The position numbers and the translations under genes are program-made. From assembly GCA_947381965.1 (NCBI GenBank), contig CANCXX010000007.1, positions 54,042-118,041 of the forward strand: a stretch of DNA of 64,000 nucleotides, written 5' to 3'. Each line of letters starts with the position of its first letter. The stretch's first letter is position 1. The notes beneath the pieces are model-generated. The model was not told the origin of the DNA. It searched no databases and saw only the letters and a list, made by a program, of their open reading frames with translations. Shown piece after piece: positions 1-8,957 of this stretch. This DNA is from an uncultured bacterium (GTDB lineage: Bacteria; Bacillota; Clostridia; Lachnospirales; Lachnospiraceae).

Positions 1-2
1 TC

Positions 3-1133
3 ATTGGAGGCGCTTATCGCGGAATTGTTGATAATCATATATATTGTGGTATTTACAGGGATAGTATGGAATATGAATATGGTTTTATATACGGAGGATT
101 ATTTGTTACAGGATATTGTCAGTTTATAAATCAGTACTGCAGGGAACATCAGATTGATAAAATTTTATTTTTATCAAGAGATGGCGATATTTTAAAACAG
201 GCTTATGACTGGATGTATCCGGGAGAAAATACAGAATATGTTTATTGGTCAAGGGCGGCAGCTGTCAAACTGATGGCAGGCCATAATAAATATGATTATT
301 TTTTAAGATACATATATCACAAAACGAATAAAGGGTTTACTATCCGGGAAGTTATTACTTCCATGGAACTTAAACCGATGCTTCCTAAGGTGATAAAAGA
401 AGGATTTGATCCGGATAATCTGCTTACAGATAAAAATGCAGACAAATTAAAAAAGTTTTTGCTTGGTAATTTTAAAGAAATAATTTCTTTATATCAAATC
501 CAGATGAAGGGTGCAGTTTCGTATTTTAAAGAAAAGCTTGCTGACTGTAAAAAAGCAGCTGCCATAGACATTGGATGGGCTGGAAGTGGCGCCGTTTCAT
601 TAAGTTATCTGACTGAGAAGGTATGGAAATTTCCGTGTACTGTCACAGGGATTATTGCCGGAACAAATACTGTGTACAATGCAGAACCTGATGCGTCAGA
701 ATCCTTTTTACAGAACGGGAAACTTGTGGCCTACTTATATTCCCAAAGCCATAATAGGGATTTACTGAAAAGACATGATTTAAACAAAAATTATAATGTG
801 TTTTGGGAACTTTTACTTTCATCGCCTACACCTCAATTCCGTGGCTTTTATAAGGGAGATGTCTTTCCGGAAGATAAAAGCAGCAGATATGTGAAAGCAA
901 TAGACGTAACTCTTAAGTTTGGCAAGTACGATGAAAATCAGGAAGGTATTATGGAAATCCAGCGTGGAATTATGGAATTTGTCAGGGAATATTATGGACA
1001 TTTTAAAGACTTGCCATATATGCTGCGTATCAGTGGGAGGGATGCGTATGCACCAATGCTTGTGGCATCTGGGCATAAGGAAAAGTATTTGAGAGAAATC
1101 GAAAAAAGATTTTCTTTGGAAATTCATATTTGA
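3..1133 (+). CDS. HAD-associated glycan-biosynthesis protein (COG5610-like), C-terminal part, cut by left edge
   Basis: The frame is open from the first complete codon with no stop, and the residues before the first ATG (position 66) read as coherent protein, so the gene begins outside the window and 66 is not its true start. The visible part has the signature FLSRDGDILKQAY and a later AIDIGWAGSGA segment. The same layout occurs in the middle of the protein at 18418-21867 (VWRDGYLPSK, then FDRSPRGKSS). In that longer relative the domain follows an N-terminal HAD phosphatase-like domain, so a HAD domain probably lies upstream here. Such proteins occur in surface-polysaccharide loci, but I know of no established biochemical activity. 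It is probably cytoplasmic, with no membrane segment visible. Family level is fairly sure; function is unknown. Confidence 0.7.
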   Translation: MGGAYRGIVDNHIYCGIYRDSMEYEYGFIYGGLFVTGYCQFINQYCREHQIDKILFLSRDGDILKQAYDWMYPGENTEYVYWSRAAAVKLMAGHNKYDYFLRYIYHKTNKGFTIREVITSMELKPMLPKVIKEGFDPDNLLTDKNADKLKKFLLGNFKEIISLYQIQMKGAVSYFKEKLADCKKAAAIDIGWAGSGAVSLSYLTEKVWKFPCTVTGIIAGTNTVYNAEPDASESFLQNGKLVAYLYSQSHNRDLLKRHDLNKNYNVFWELLLSSPTPQFRGFYKGDVFPEDKSSRYVKAIDVTLKFGKYDENQEGIMEIQRGIMEFVREYYGHFKDLPYMLRISGRDAYAPMLVASGHKEKYLREIEKRFSLEIHI

Positions 1134-1160
1134 GAAATACAGACAGATGATAACCTTAGA

Positions 1161-1209
1161 AGCTATTGGGGTAGTAGCTTAAGCGTGTGCGATATACGGA
1201 GGGACAAAG
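1161..1209 (+). repeat. Degenerate copy of the hairpin/Shine-Dalgarno repeat
   Basis: This copy starts with CTATTGGGGTAGTAGC and ends GATATACGGAGGGACAAAG directly before the hddA start codon. Its order matches the clearer copies near 29605, 43023, 48788 and 48863 (ATTGG box, central arms, then a G-rich box that serves as ribosome binding site). The central palindrome is weak here, so membership is tentative. Confidence 0.4.
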
Positions 1210-2199
1210 ATGATAATTACAAGAACACCATTTAGAATCAGCTTTGCCGGTGGTGGGAGCGACATTGCTTCCTTTTATAAAAAACATGGCGGCTGTGTGC
1301 TAAGTACAAGCATTAATAAATATATGTACATATCTGTTCATCCAAGCTTTGAACTTAAGGATACAGTATTAAAATATTCTGAAACTGAAATTGTGAGAGA
1401 TGTAAGTGAAATCCAGCACAAATATTTTAAGTCTGTTCTGAATATGCTCCGTATTTCCGGTGTGGAGATCGTAAGTACGGCAGATATACCGGCAGGAACA
1501 GGTCTTGGCTCTTCAAGCTCCTTTACTGTGGGAATCCTGCATGCACTGTACAGCTATAAGGGGAAGTTTGTATCCAAAGAAAAACTTGCCAGTAAAGCCT
1601 GTGAAATAGAAATAGATATTTTGAAAAATCCAATAGGAAAACAGGATCAGTATGCGGCAGCATATGGAGGACTTAATTTTTATTCTTTTAATAAAGATGG
1701 AAGTGTATTTGTGGACCCGGTTATTATGAGGCCGGACAGGTATCAGGAGCTGACAGAAAACCTGATGATGTTTTATACCGGGGAAGTACACTCTGCCAGT
1801 TCCATCCTGACAGAGCAGAGTAAAAATATTGTAGAAGGCGACAGGGAAAAAAATCAGCTGAAAATGTGTGAGCTGGCGGCAGAGCTGCGGGAAGAGCTTC
1901 AGCATAACAATGTGGATGCAATGGGAGAAATCCTGCATGAAGGGTGGAAACTTAAAAGAACTCTTGCATCCGGCATATCCAGTCCGATGATAGATGAGAT
2001 ATACGATACTGCTATGCGCAAGGGCGCAATTGGCGGAAAACTGCTTGGAGCTGGCGGCGGCGGATTCTTGTTATTTTATGTACCCAAAAGAAGACAGCAG
2101 GAAGTCAGGACGGCTTTAAATCTGGTTCAAATGCCCATAGAGTTGGACAGGCAGGGCTCTTCCGTGATTTATGTAGGCTCCAAACCGGATATTTTATGA
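1210..2199 (+). CDS. hddA: GHMP kinase, D-glycero-D-manno-heptose 7-phosphate kinase-like
   Basis: Predicted to phosphorylate C1 of heptose 7-phosphate on the way to a nucleotide-activated heptose. The 329-residue length is normal for HddA. Visible motifs are the N-terminal RTPFRISFAGGGSD, the ATP-binding GHMP loop IPAGTGLGSSSSF near residue 95, a GKQDQYAAAYGG segment, and the C-terminal GGKLLGAGGGGF motif. The start follows GGAGGG at optimal spacing. It is followed by an NAD-dependent epimerase and gmhA, which fits a heptose branch. Neither gmhB nor an hddC-type nucleotidyltransferase next to it is seen. Related GHMP sugar kinases, such as fucokinase-like ones, share the fold, so the exact sugar is inferred mainly from the gmhA neighbour. 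Confidence 0.8.
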   Translation: MIITRTPFRISFAGGGSDIASFYKKHGGCVLSTSINKYMYISVHPSFELKDTVLKYSETEIVRDVSEIQHKYFKSVLNMLRISGVEIVSTADIPAGTGLGSSSSFTVGILHALYSYKGKFVSKEKLASKACEIEIDILKNPIGKQDQYAAAYGGLNFYSFNKDGSVFVDPVIMRPDRYQELTENLMMFYTGEVHSASSILTEQSKNIVEGDREKNQLKMCELAAELREELQHNNVDAMGEILHEGWKLKRTLASGISSPMIDEIYDTAMRKGAIGGKLLGAGGGGFLLFYVPKRRQQEVRTALNLVQMPIELDRQGSSVIYVGSKPDIL

Positions 2200-2245
2200 T
2201 AAATAAAGTTAGGCTGCCCCTATAGCGGCGGAATGGGAGAACAGA

Positions 2246-3196
2246 ATGGAAAATATTTTAATTACAGGCGGGGCAGGGTTTATAGGGTCCCATCTGGCGG
2301 GTAGATTGCTTAAGATGGGGCAAAGGGTGGTTTGTGTGGATAATTTTGAACTTGGCAGACCCGAAAACGTAGAGAAATATCAGAAAAATCCTGATTTTAC
2401 ATTATGTGAGTGTGATGTGGCGGATGAAAATGCTTTTAATAAAATTGTTGAAAAACATGATGTTAAACGGATTTATCACCTGGCGGCTAATTCAGACATA
2501 CAAAAAAGCGCCCGTTTTCCGGGAATTGACTTTAGAAACACCTGTACCACCACTTATTCTGTGTTAGGGGCAATGAGAAAGAATAAAATACAAAAATTGT
2601 TTTTTGCATCCACGTCGGCGGTGTATGGAAATAAGATGGGAGTCAATCTGTCAGAAGATATAGGTGCGTTAAATCCTATTTCCTATTATGGTGCATCGAA
2701 ATTATCATCGGAAGCATTTATATCAGCGTATGCTTATATGAATGATTTTGAAGTGCTTATCTTTCGGTTTCCCAATGTGATTGGACCAGGACTGACTCAC
2801 GGGGTAATTTTTGATTTTATCCGAAAGCTAAAACAGAACCCGGAGGAGTTGGAAATTCTGGGGGACGGAACACAGTGCAAGCCGTACCTGTATGTGGAGG
2901 ACCTTGTGGATGCAATTATTGAGTTTTCCATGAAAGAAAGAATAGGAGTGGAGACATACAATATTGGTGTTGATACGGCAACTACAGTGAAGGAAATTGC
3001 AGATATGGTATGTGAGAAGTTAGGGCTTACAAAAGTCAAATACAAATATACAGGTGGAAAAGTGGGATGGAAAGGGGATGTCCCTGCTTTTCAATACGAT
3101 TTAAGCAAAATATATGAAACGGGATGGAGACCACGGCATAATTCCAATGAATCAATAAGGGCCACATTAGAAAGTCTGGAACTACAGGGATTATAA
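2246..3196 (+). CDS. NAD-dependent epimerase/dehydratase (extended SDR)
   Basis: A 316-residue extended short-chain dehydrogenase acting on a nucleotide sugar. The N-terminal Rossmann motif is TGGAGFIGSHLAG (GxxGxxG), followed by HLAANSDIQ, and the catalytic YxxxK is in YYGASKLSSE near residue 150. Length and motifs fit the UDP-glucose 4-epimerase/heptose-epimerase group (compare GalE, DmhA, HldD). Its place between hddA and gmhA suggests action on an NDP-heptose, but substrate cannot be read from sequence. It starts after a GGGAGAA ribosome binding site and is co-directional with its neighbours. Confidence 0.8.
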   Translation: MENILITGGAGFIGSHLAGRLLKMGQRVVCVDNFELGRPENVEKYQKNPDFTLCECDVADENAFNKIVEKHDVKRIYHLAANSDIQKSARFPGIDFRNTCTTTYSVLGAMRKNKIQKLFFASTSAVYGNKMGVNLSEDIGALNPISYYGASKLSSEAFISAYAYMNDFEVLIFRFPNVIGPGLTHGVIFDFIRKLKQNPEELEILGDGTQCKPYLYVEDLVDAIIEFSMKERIGVETYNIGVDTATTVKEIADMVCEKLGLTKVKYKYTGGKVGWKGDVPAFQYDLSKIYETGWRPRHNSNESIRATLESLELQGL

Positions 3197-3198
3197 GT

Positions 3199-3229
3199 AT
3201 TATTGGTATAGTATTGCAGGGGCATAAAC
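3199..3229 (+). repeat. Short variant of the hairpin/Shine-Dalgarno repeat
   Basis: It reads ATTATTGGTATAGTATTGCAG then GGGCATAAAC before the gmhA ATG. The outer ATTGG and GCAGGGG-ATAA boxes of the family are kept, but the central palindrome is missing, as if deleted. Assignment rests on the boxes only. Confidence 0.4.
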
Positions 3230-3793
3230 ATGAAAGAGCAGATAAAAGAATATTTTATACAGCTTCAGAAAACAATTGGAAATCTTAATCTGGATGAAAT
3301 TACGGATGCTGTTAATGCTGTGCGGGCAGCTTATGAAAGAGGAGCCGTAATCTATATATTTGGAAATGGAGGAAGCGCAGCTACGGCCTCCCATTTTGTA
3401 GGCGATTTTAACAAAGGTATTTCGGAAGAAAAACATAAAAAGTTTAATCTTGTGTGTCTGAATGACAATCTTCCTATGCTGACAGCGATTGCAAACGATA
3501 TTGGGTACGGGGAAATTTACCGTTTTCCACTTAAAGGAAGATTAAAAAAAGAGGATTTGGTAATTGCAATTTCCGGGAGCGGAAATTCTGAAAACGTAAT
3601 CAATGCAGTTTTGTATGCAAAGGAAACAGGCTGTAAGGTGATTGGAATTACTGGATATGATGGCGGAGCCTTGCGGCGGATAGCTGATTATCATATGGAT
3701 GTAAATGTAGACGACATGCAGCTGGCAGAAGATGTGCATATGTCTTTTGATCATATGATGTACCGGGTGTTAGGAGATGCACTGGAAAAGTAA
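3230..3793 (+). CDS. gmhA: Phosphoheptose isomerase, SIS domain
   Basis: Converts sedoheptulose 7-phosphate to heptose 7-phosphate, the first step of the heptose branch. The 187 residues form one SIS domain, the usual GmhA length. Motifs seen are IFGNGGSAATASHFVGDF near residue 43, AISGSGNSENVINA near residue 108 (phosphate-binding Ser cluster) and a C-terminal EDVHMSFDHMM helix matching the conserved Glu/His region of GmhA. It follows the epimerase and is followed within 20 bases by the next gene, so it is likely cotranscribed. Confidence 0.88.
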   Translation: MKEQIKEYFIQLQKTIGNLNLDEITDAVNAVRAAYERGAVIYIFGNGGSAATASHFVGDFNKGISEEKHKKFNLVCLNDNLPMLTAIANDIGYGEIYRFPLKGRLKKEDLVIAISGSGNSENVINAVLYAKETGCKVIGITGYDGGALRRIADYHMDVNVDDMQLAEDVHMSFDHMMYRVLGDALEK

Positions 3794-3809
3794 TGGAGGA
3801 CATGTACAA

Positions 3810-5462
3810 ATGGGAAAGCTTAGAAGTTTTATCCGTAAACGTTTAATTTGGGCTGTGCAATATGCGGTACGGGAGGAAATGAAAAATTATACATTCCGAC
3901 AAAACAGCATATCATCATATACGGCACAGGAAAATAAACTGGAGGAAATAGAAGAGAAGATTGTCCAGAGATTAGATAAGCAGATAGAAAAGTGGACTTG
4001 GGAGCGTTTTTTGAGGACCCAGAAGGCAATTGAGGGATGGACTTGGAAAAGCAGTCATGAGATTGGATGTCAAATAGACACCATGCAGACAGATGTGGAA
4101 ATGTTGTTGGATAAAAGGCTCAGAGATGGGATAGATGATTTTGTAAAAAAAAGTAATTCGTATGATGAAACAAAAAAATTTGACAAATTGATAGAAAGAT
4201 GGACATGGGATCGTTATAAAAGGTCGGAGGATAAGCTTCTACATACATATATGTTATGGGATTATCTTGCAGATATCCAGTTCCATCAAAAAAAAGTGCC
4301 GTTTAGAAAAGGGGAAAAGATAAGAATTGTGTTTCTATATCAGATCGCATCATTCTGGCCATCCTGGGAGCTGTTATTTGAAGCAATGAAAGAGGATAAT
4401 CGATTCAACGTTGAATTAGTATTATTAGATGAAACAGCAAGAGAAGCCTTTCAGATGGTGACTGCGGAAGAGTTTTTAAAGAAAAAAAATATCAATTACA
4501 CATTATTCGAGGATTTTGAACTGGAAGAATTTAATCCCCATATTGTGGTTATTCAGACTCCATATGACGAATGGCATAGGAAGAGAGAGCACTGGTCTGC
4601 AAGTTTCAAGTCTAAAGGATACAGGATTATATATATACCATATGGAATTGAAATTTCTGATACAGAAGATTCGCATTATATGCACTTTTGTCAGCATGTG
4701 ATAGTTAATTCATGGAGAGTCTATACATTTTCTGATTTAATGAAAAGAGATTATAGAAAATATTCGTATAATAGAGAGGCAGTAAGGGCGTTAGGTTTAC
4801 CACGTTTTGATGCTCTGTTTTATAAAGAAAGATTTGAGCTTGATGATGAACTGAAGCAAAGAATAGCAGGAAGAAAAGTTATTCTTTGGAAAGTTCATTT
4901 TCCCAAAATTATAACTGAAAATACAAAGGAAGTATTTGTAACGCCAGATGTAAATGAGTATCTTCGGTTTGCAAATAAAATACCGGAATATAAAGACTTC
5001 TTTTTTATTTTTATGCCCCATCCAAGGTTTAAGGCACCTGTAAAAGATGAAGAATTGCAATATTTAATAGGTGAACTTGCAGATATGGTCGAAAAAATGG
5101 AAAACGTGTATGTTGACACTAAAGACGACTATAGGAATTCGCTGATGAATGCGGATTATATTATTACAGATCGCAGTGCTGTAATGGTGGAAGCGGCAGC
5201 TGTTCACGTGCCGGTTTTATTTATGTATAATTCTGAATATTATGAACCTGTGACCAAAGCGGTTGAAGAATTAGTAAACAGCTATTATCAAGGAAGTAAA
5301 TATGAGGACATGGTTCAATTTATGGATATGGCAGGAAGAGGCAGAGATTATAAAAAAGAAGAAAGAGAAACAGCATTTAGAAATTGTATTCCATTTTTTG
5401 ATGGTAAATGTTCTGCGAGACTAATGGATGATATTGAAAAAGGGATGAGTGAAGAATTTTAA
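3810..5462 (+). CDS. CDP-glycerol glycerophosphotransferase-like glycan transferase with WTW-repeat N-terminus
   Basis: Predicted GT-B-like transferase that adds polyol phosphate or sugar to a surface glycan. Residues from about 165 onward (IRIVFLYQIASFWPSWE to the end) match almost throughout the C-terminal third of the protein at 5555-8947, including QTPYDEWHR, YIPYGIEISDTEDSH, a PHPRF motif and ITDRSAVMVEAA, features of CDP-glycerol transferases. The N-terminal 150 residues are charged and helical, with three copies of a WTW-containing element (KWTWERF, GWTWKSS, RWTWDRY). I chose ATG 3810 because GGAGGA sits 9 bases upstream; an earlier ATG at 3777 overlaps gmhA. No membrane segment is visible. 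The codons are AT-rich compared with the genes on either side. Substrate is unknown. Confidence 0.7.
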   Translation: MGKLRSFIRKRLIWAVQYAVREEMKNYTFRQNSISSYTAQENKLEEIEEKIVQRLDKQIEKWTWERFLRTQKAIEGWTWKSSHEIGCQIDTMQTDVEMLLDKRLRDGIDDFVKKSNSYDETKKFDKLIERWTWDRYKRSEDKLLHTYMLWDYLADIQFHQKKVPFRKGEKIRIVFLYQIASFWPSWELLFEAMKEDNRFNVELVLLDETAREAFQMVTAEEFLKKKNINYTLFEDFELEEFNPHIVVIQTPYDEWHRKREHWSASFKSKGYRIIYIPYGIEISDTEDSHYMHFCQHVIVNSWRVYTFSDLMKRDYRKYSYNREAVRALGLPRFDALFYKERFELDDELKQRIAGRKVILWKVHFPKIITENTKEVFVTPDVNEYLRFANKIPEYKDFFFIFMPHPRFKAPVKDEELQYLIGELADMVEKMENVYVDTKDDYRNSLMNADYIITDRSAVMVEAAAVHVPVLFMYNSEYYEPVTKAVEELVNSYYQGSKYEDMVQFMDMAGRGRDYKKEERETAFRNCIPFFDGKCSARLMDDIEKGMSEEF

Positions 5463-5554
5463 TCTTTATCTTCTTTTCATAAATAGCAAACTTTCTATTA
5501 CTAAAAGGGCGATACCGGACTGATTGTTAATACAATATGTCTAGGAGAATTATT

Positions 5555-8500
5555 ATGGATACTGAGGAAAAAATGCCTAAAATTTCAGCAGTCATGCCCC
5601 TGTACAATGGATTCCGTTATATAGAAGAATCTGTTTTATCCATACAGGCGCAGACTTTTTCAGACTGGGAATTTCTTATTATAAATGAATATGGCAGTGA
5701 TGACGGATGTGCAGAAGTGGTTAAGAAGTATGCGCGAAAAGATTCCCGCATCCGTCTTGTGCAAAATGATGAAAAGCTGGGGCTGGCAGAGTCATTAAAT
5801 AAGGGAATTGCACTTGCGGAAGGTGAGTATATTGCCAGAGTAGATGTGGATGATCCATCTCATCCCCAGCGGTTTGAAAAGCAGGTAAAGTATCTGGATG
5901 CGAATAAAGATACAGTGCTTTGCGGCACATGGCAGCGGAGCGTACTGCCAGGGAGAAGCTACATCCAGGAGGCACCCTCTGACCCGGAGGAGTTAAAGGC
6001 TGCTCTGCTTTTTGGATGTGAAATCAGTCATTGCTCCGTCATGTTCAGAAGAAAGGTTTTTATATATAACCAGTTAAAATATGATCCTCACAGGCTGGGA
6101 GAAGACTATGATTTGTGGACAAGGATTATGTTTGACTATAAGCTTGTGAATCTGCCGGAGGCACTGGCCGACCATAGGTGGGGATTTGGCAATATATCCA
6201 TAGAAAAGGGAAATGCGCTGAAACAGGAAGTTTGTGAAACAAGTGCACAGTGCCTAAAAAAATTCCATATAAATGTGTCGCCAAAAGATTATATTCTGCT
6301 TTCCGGGTGGAGAAATAAGCCGGAAAAATTTGCACGGGATCACAGAAGTTATTTTTTGCAAAAACAAAAAAAACTTTTGGTAAAGCTATATGAGAATAAC
6401 GGAGAGGAGAAGTTAATCCAGAGGGAAGCATTAAAAAAAGTCATATTCAGGCGTTGGAACTGGGTGTGTGAATGTGCAGGTATCTTTTTTCAAAAGGTAC
6501 CGTATTCAGCTTATAAACAGGAGATGATAAATGCAAAAGTTTCCATTGTGCTTCCGGTATACCATGGGGTAAATACTCTGCGTGAAACCATAGACAGTAT
6601 TCTTGTCCAGGAAATGGAAGAGTGGGAGCTTATTATTGTACTGGAATCAGGCAATGATGATGGCAGTGATGAACTGGCAGAGATGTATTCTTTTTTTGAC
6701 AGCAGAATCTATGCGGTAAAAAATGAAAAGAAACTTGGGCTGGCGGCCTCGTTAAACAAAGGGATTCAGATGGCATCTACAGATTATATTGCCCGGATAG
6801 ATGCTGACGATTTGGCCAATGCAAAACGGTTAAGGGCGCAGTATCAATACCTTAAGAAACATCCCAAAACGGGAATCTGCCAGACCTACCAGCATTATTT
6901 TGGGGAAAGAGCAGGAGACTTTATACACAGGCCGCCATTAAAGGCGGAAGATATGAAAGCAAAGCTGTTATTTTTCTGTGACGCCTGTCATTCCACAGTA
7001 ATGTTCCGGAAAAGCATATTTGAAAAATATAATCTGGCATATTCTACCAGGTCAGTTCTGGAGGATTATGAACTTTGGACCAGGGCAGTTGGTGTAACAG
7101 ATTTTGTCACGCTTCCGGAGGTTTATGGGGAATATCGTGTCAGTGGACAAAACATTTCTGTTAAGAACGCAGATGCAATTGGAACTGATATGTGTAAAAT
7201 CGTTGCCAGATGTTTAAAGGAAAATCTGGGAATTGAGGTGGAAGAACAGTATTTATCTGTGTTAAACGGATGGAACAATATTTTTTTAGAAGCATCACCG
7301 GACAGACATGAAGAATTGCTGGCATATTTACAACAGCTTTTATATCAGGTGTGGACACAGAATTTATCATTAAAGTATTATCAAAAAAAAGCATTGCTCG
7401 GAGCCATTGCCTGTAAATGGTGTTGGGCTAAATATAATGAATCATGGCAGGGGGAAAAGGAGGCGGTAAGTATTGAAGAGGTGTTGGAACTGCCTCTGCC
7501 GGCTTACCGGAATATCCGGCAAAAAACAGATAAGCTGATAAAGCGTGTCTGTATGTTCCCTCAAAAGGTTTTTTGGCATGTAATACAAAGAGCAGTACAA
7601 AACCAGGTGACGAAAGCGCTTTTAATGCAGAAAAAAGAAATGCAGGAATTGAAAGAGCAGTTAGCCTTTCAGATACGTGAAGAGCACAAGAGACTGGAAG
7701 AGGGGATTAAAGATATCAAGAGCCAGAACGAGGAAATACGCAATTGGATAGGGGAATTATGTTACCAGCAGAAATTGATTCCTTACTATCCGGATGAAAA
7801 AATCCGAATGATTTTTTTATTTCAGATAGCATCCTTCTGGCCTTCCTGGGATTCATTTTTTAGGGCTTGTAAGAGAGATAAAAGAATTGATGCAAGACTG
7901 GTATTTCTTGATGAGACGGCGACAGAGGATGTGCAGATGCAGTCGGCGCGTAATTTCCTGGAACAGAGTGGACTGGAATATACAGAGTATAACAGCTTTG
8001 ATATACATAAGTTTTGTCCTCATATTATGGTGATGCAGACTCCTTATGATGAATGGCACCGTCAGCCCTCCCACTGGTCGGGAAATTTTAAAGCAGAAGG
8101 GATTCGGATTGTTTATATTCCATATGGCATAGAAATTTCAGATACGGAGGACTCACACAATCTGCATTTTCATACTTCGGTGATTAATAACAGCTGGAGA
8201 GTATATACCTTTTCGGAAAGAATGAGAAACGATTACTTAAAATATGCCTGGAACCGGTCGGCAGTCAGGGCGGTGGGGCTTCCCAAATTTGACTATTTTT
8301 TTGACAAAGAGAGCTTTCCTTTAAACTCCAATATAAAAAAGAAGTGTAAAGGAAGAAAAATCGTGCTGTGGAAGCTGCATTTCCCTAAACAGATTAATGT
8401 TCATGGCGTTAATACTCCGGTAACGCCAGATATAAATGAATATATAGCTTTTGCAGAACATATCTGCGAGTATAGAGATTTGTTTTTTATTATTATGCCG

Positions 8501-8947
8501 CATCCAAAGTTTAAAACAGAGAAAAATAGTTTTTCTATGAAGGAAAAAATCAGAAATTTATTTGGAATTGCAGGAATGCAGGAAAATGTTTTTATAGATG
8601 AAAGAGACGATTACAGAGAGTCTCTTCTATGGGCGGATTTTATAATCACTGACAGAAGTTCCATAATGGTGGAGGCCGGAGGCGTGGGAGCGCCTGTTTT
8701 ATATTTAAGCAGCGCACAGTACAATGAGCCGGTTACAGAAGCAATTAAACCGTTAATTGACTCCTATTATCAGGGACATGGATGTGCTGACATGCTGAAT
8801 TTTATCCGCATGTGCCGGGAAGGGGATGACTTTAAGAAAAAAGCAAGAATAGAGGCTTTTAAGACATGTATTCCATATTTTGATGGCAAATGTGGGGAAA
8901 GAGTGAAAGAGGATATTGTTCATGATCTGGAAGGAAATATTTTATAG
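5555..8947 (+). CDS. Trimodular glycosyltransferase: GT2 - GT2 - CDP-glycerol-transferase-like
   Basis: About 1130 residues with three modules. Residues 1-320 are a GT2 domain (ISAVMPLYNGFRYIEES, ARVDVDD metal motif). Residues 330-640 are a second, related GT2 domain (VSIVLPVYHGVNTLRET, ARIDADD). After a coiled-coil linker rich in Glu, Lys and Gln near 690-740, residues 750-1130 repeat the CDP-glycerol-transferase-like domain of the gene at 3810. A single protein could thus add two sugars and a polyol phosphate. The start at 5555 follows AGGAG at 7 bases; ATG 5537 precedes that site and is less likely. The gene ends in TAG, whose G begins a run of nine G. Domain families are clear; donors and acceptors are not. 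Confidence 0.8.
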   Translation: MDTEEKMPKISAVMPLYNGFRYIEESVLSIQAQTFSDWEFLIINEYGSDDGCAEVVKKYARKDSRIRLVQNDEKLGLAESLNKGIALAEGEYIARVDVDDPSHPQRFEKQVKYLDANKDTVLCGTWQRSVLPGRSYIQEAPSDPEELKAALLFGCEISHCSVMFRRKVFIYNQLKYDPHRLGEDYDLWTRIMFDYKLVNLPEALADHRWGFGNISIEKGNALKQEVCETSAQCLKKFHINVSPKDYILLSGWRNKPEKFARDHRSYFLQKQKKLLVKLYENNGEEKLIQREALKKVIFRRWNWVCECAGIFFQKVPYSAYKQEMINAKVSIVLPVYHGVNTLRETIDSILVQEMEEWELIIVLESGNDDGSDELAEMYSFFDSRIYAVKNEKKLGLAASLNKGIQMASTDYIARIDADDLANAKRLRAQYQYLKKHPKTGICQTYQHYFGERAGDFIHRPPLKAEDMKAKLLFFCDACHSTVMFRKSIFEKYNLAYSTRSVLEDYELWTRAVGVTDFVTLPEVYGEYRVSGQNISVKNADAIGTDMCKIVARCLKENLGIEVEEQYLSVLNGWNNIFLEASPDRHEELLAYLQQLLYQVWTQNLSLKYYQKKALLGAIACKWCWAKYNESWQGEKEAVSIEEVLELPLPAYRNIRQKTDKLIKRVCMFPQKVFWHVIQRAVQNQVTKALLMQKKEMQELKEQLAFQIREEHKRLEEGIKDIKSQNEEIRNWIGELCYQQKLIPYYPDEKIRMIFLFQIASFWPSWDSFFRACKRDKRIDARLVFLDETATEDVQMQSARNFLEQSGLEYTEYNSFDIHKFCPHIMVMQTPYDEWHRQPSHWSGNFKAEGIRIVYIPYGIEISDTEDSHNLHFHTSVINNSWRVYTFSERMRNDYLKYAWNRSAVRAVGLPKFDYFFDKESFPLNSNIKKKCKGRKIVLWKLHFPKQINVHGVNTPVTPDINEYIAFAEHICEYRDLFFIIMPHPKFKTEKNSFSMKEKIRNLFGIAGMQENVFIDERDDYRESLLWADFIITDRSSIMVEAGGVGAPVLYLSSAQYNEPVTEAIKPLIDSYYQGHGCADMLNFIRMCREGDDFKKKARIEAFKTCIPYFDGKCGERVKEDIVHDLEGNIL

Positions 8948-8955
8948 GGGGGGGG
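8947..8955 (+). repeat. G9 homopolymer at a GT2 ribosome binding site
   Basis: Nine consecutive G occur between the TAG stop of the preceding gene and the ATG at 8958, so the run itself is the Shine-Dalgarno region. Runs of eight or more G are found at only two places in the window, both directly before GT2 genes. Slippage here would change spacing and strength of the ribosome binding site but could not fuse the genes, because the stop precedes the run. Confidence 0.8.
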
Positions 8956-8957
8956 TA

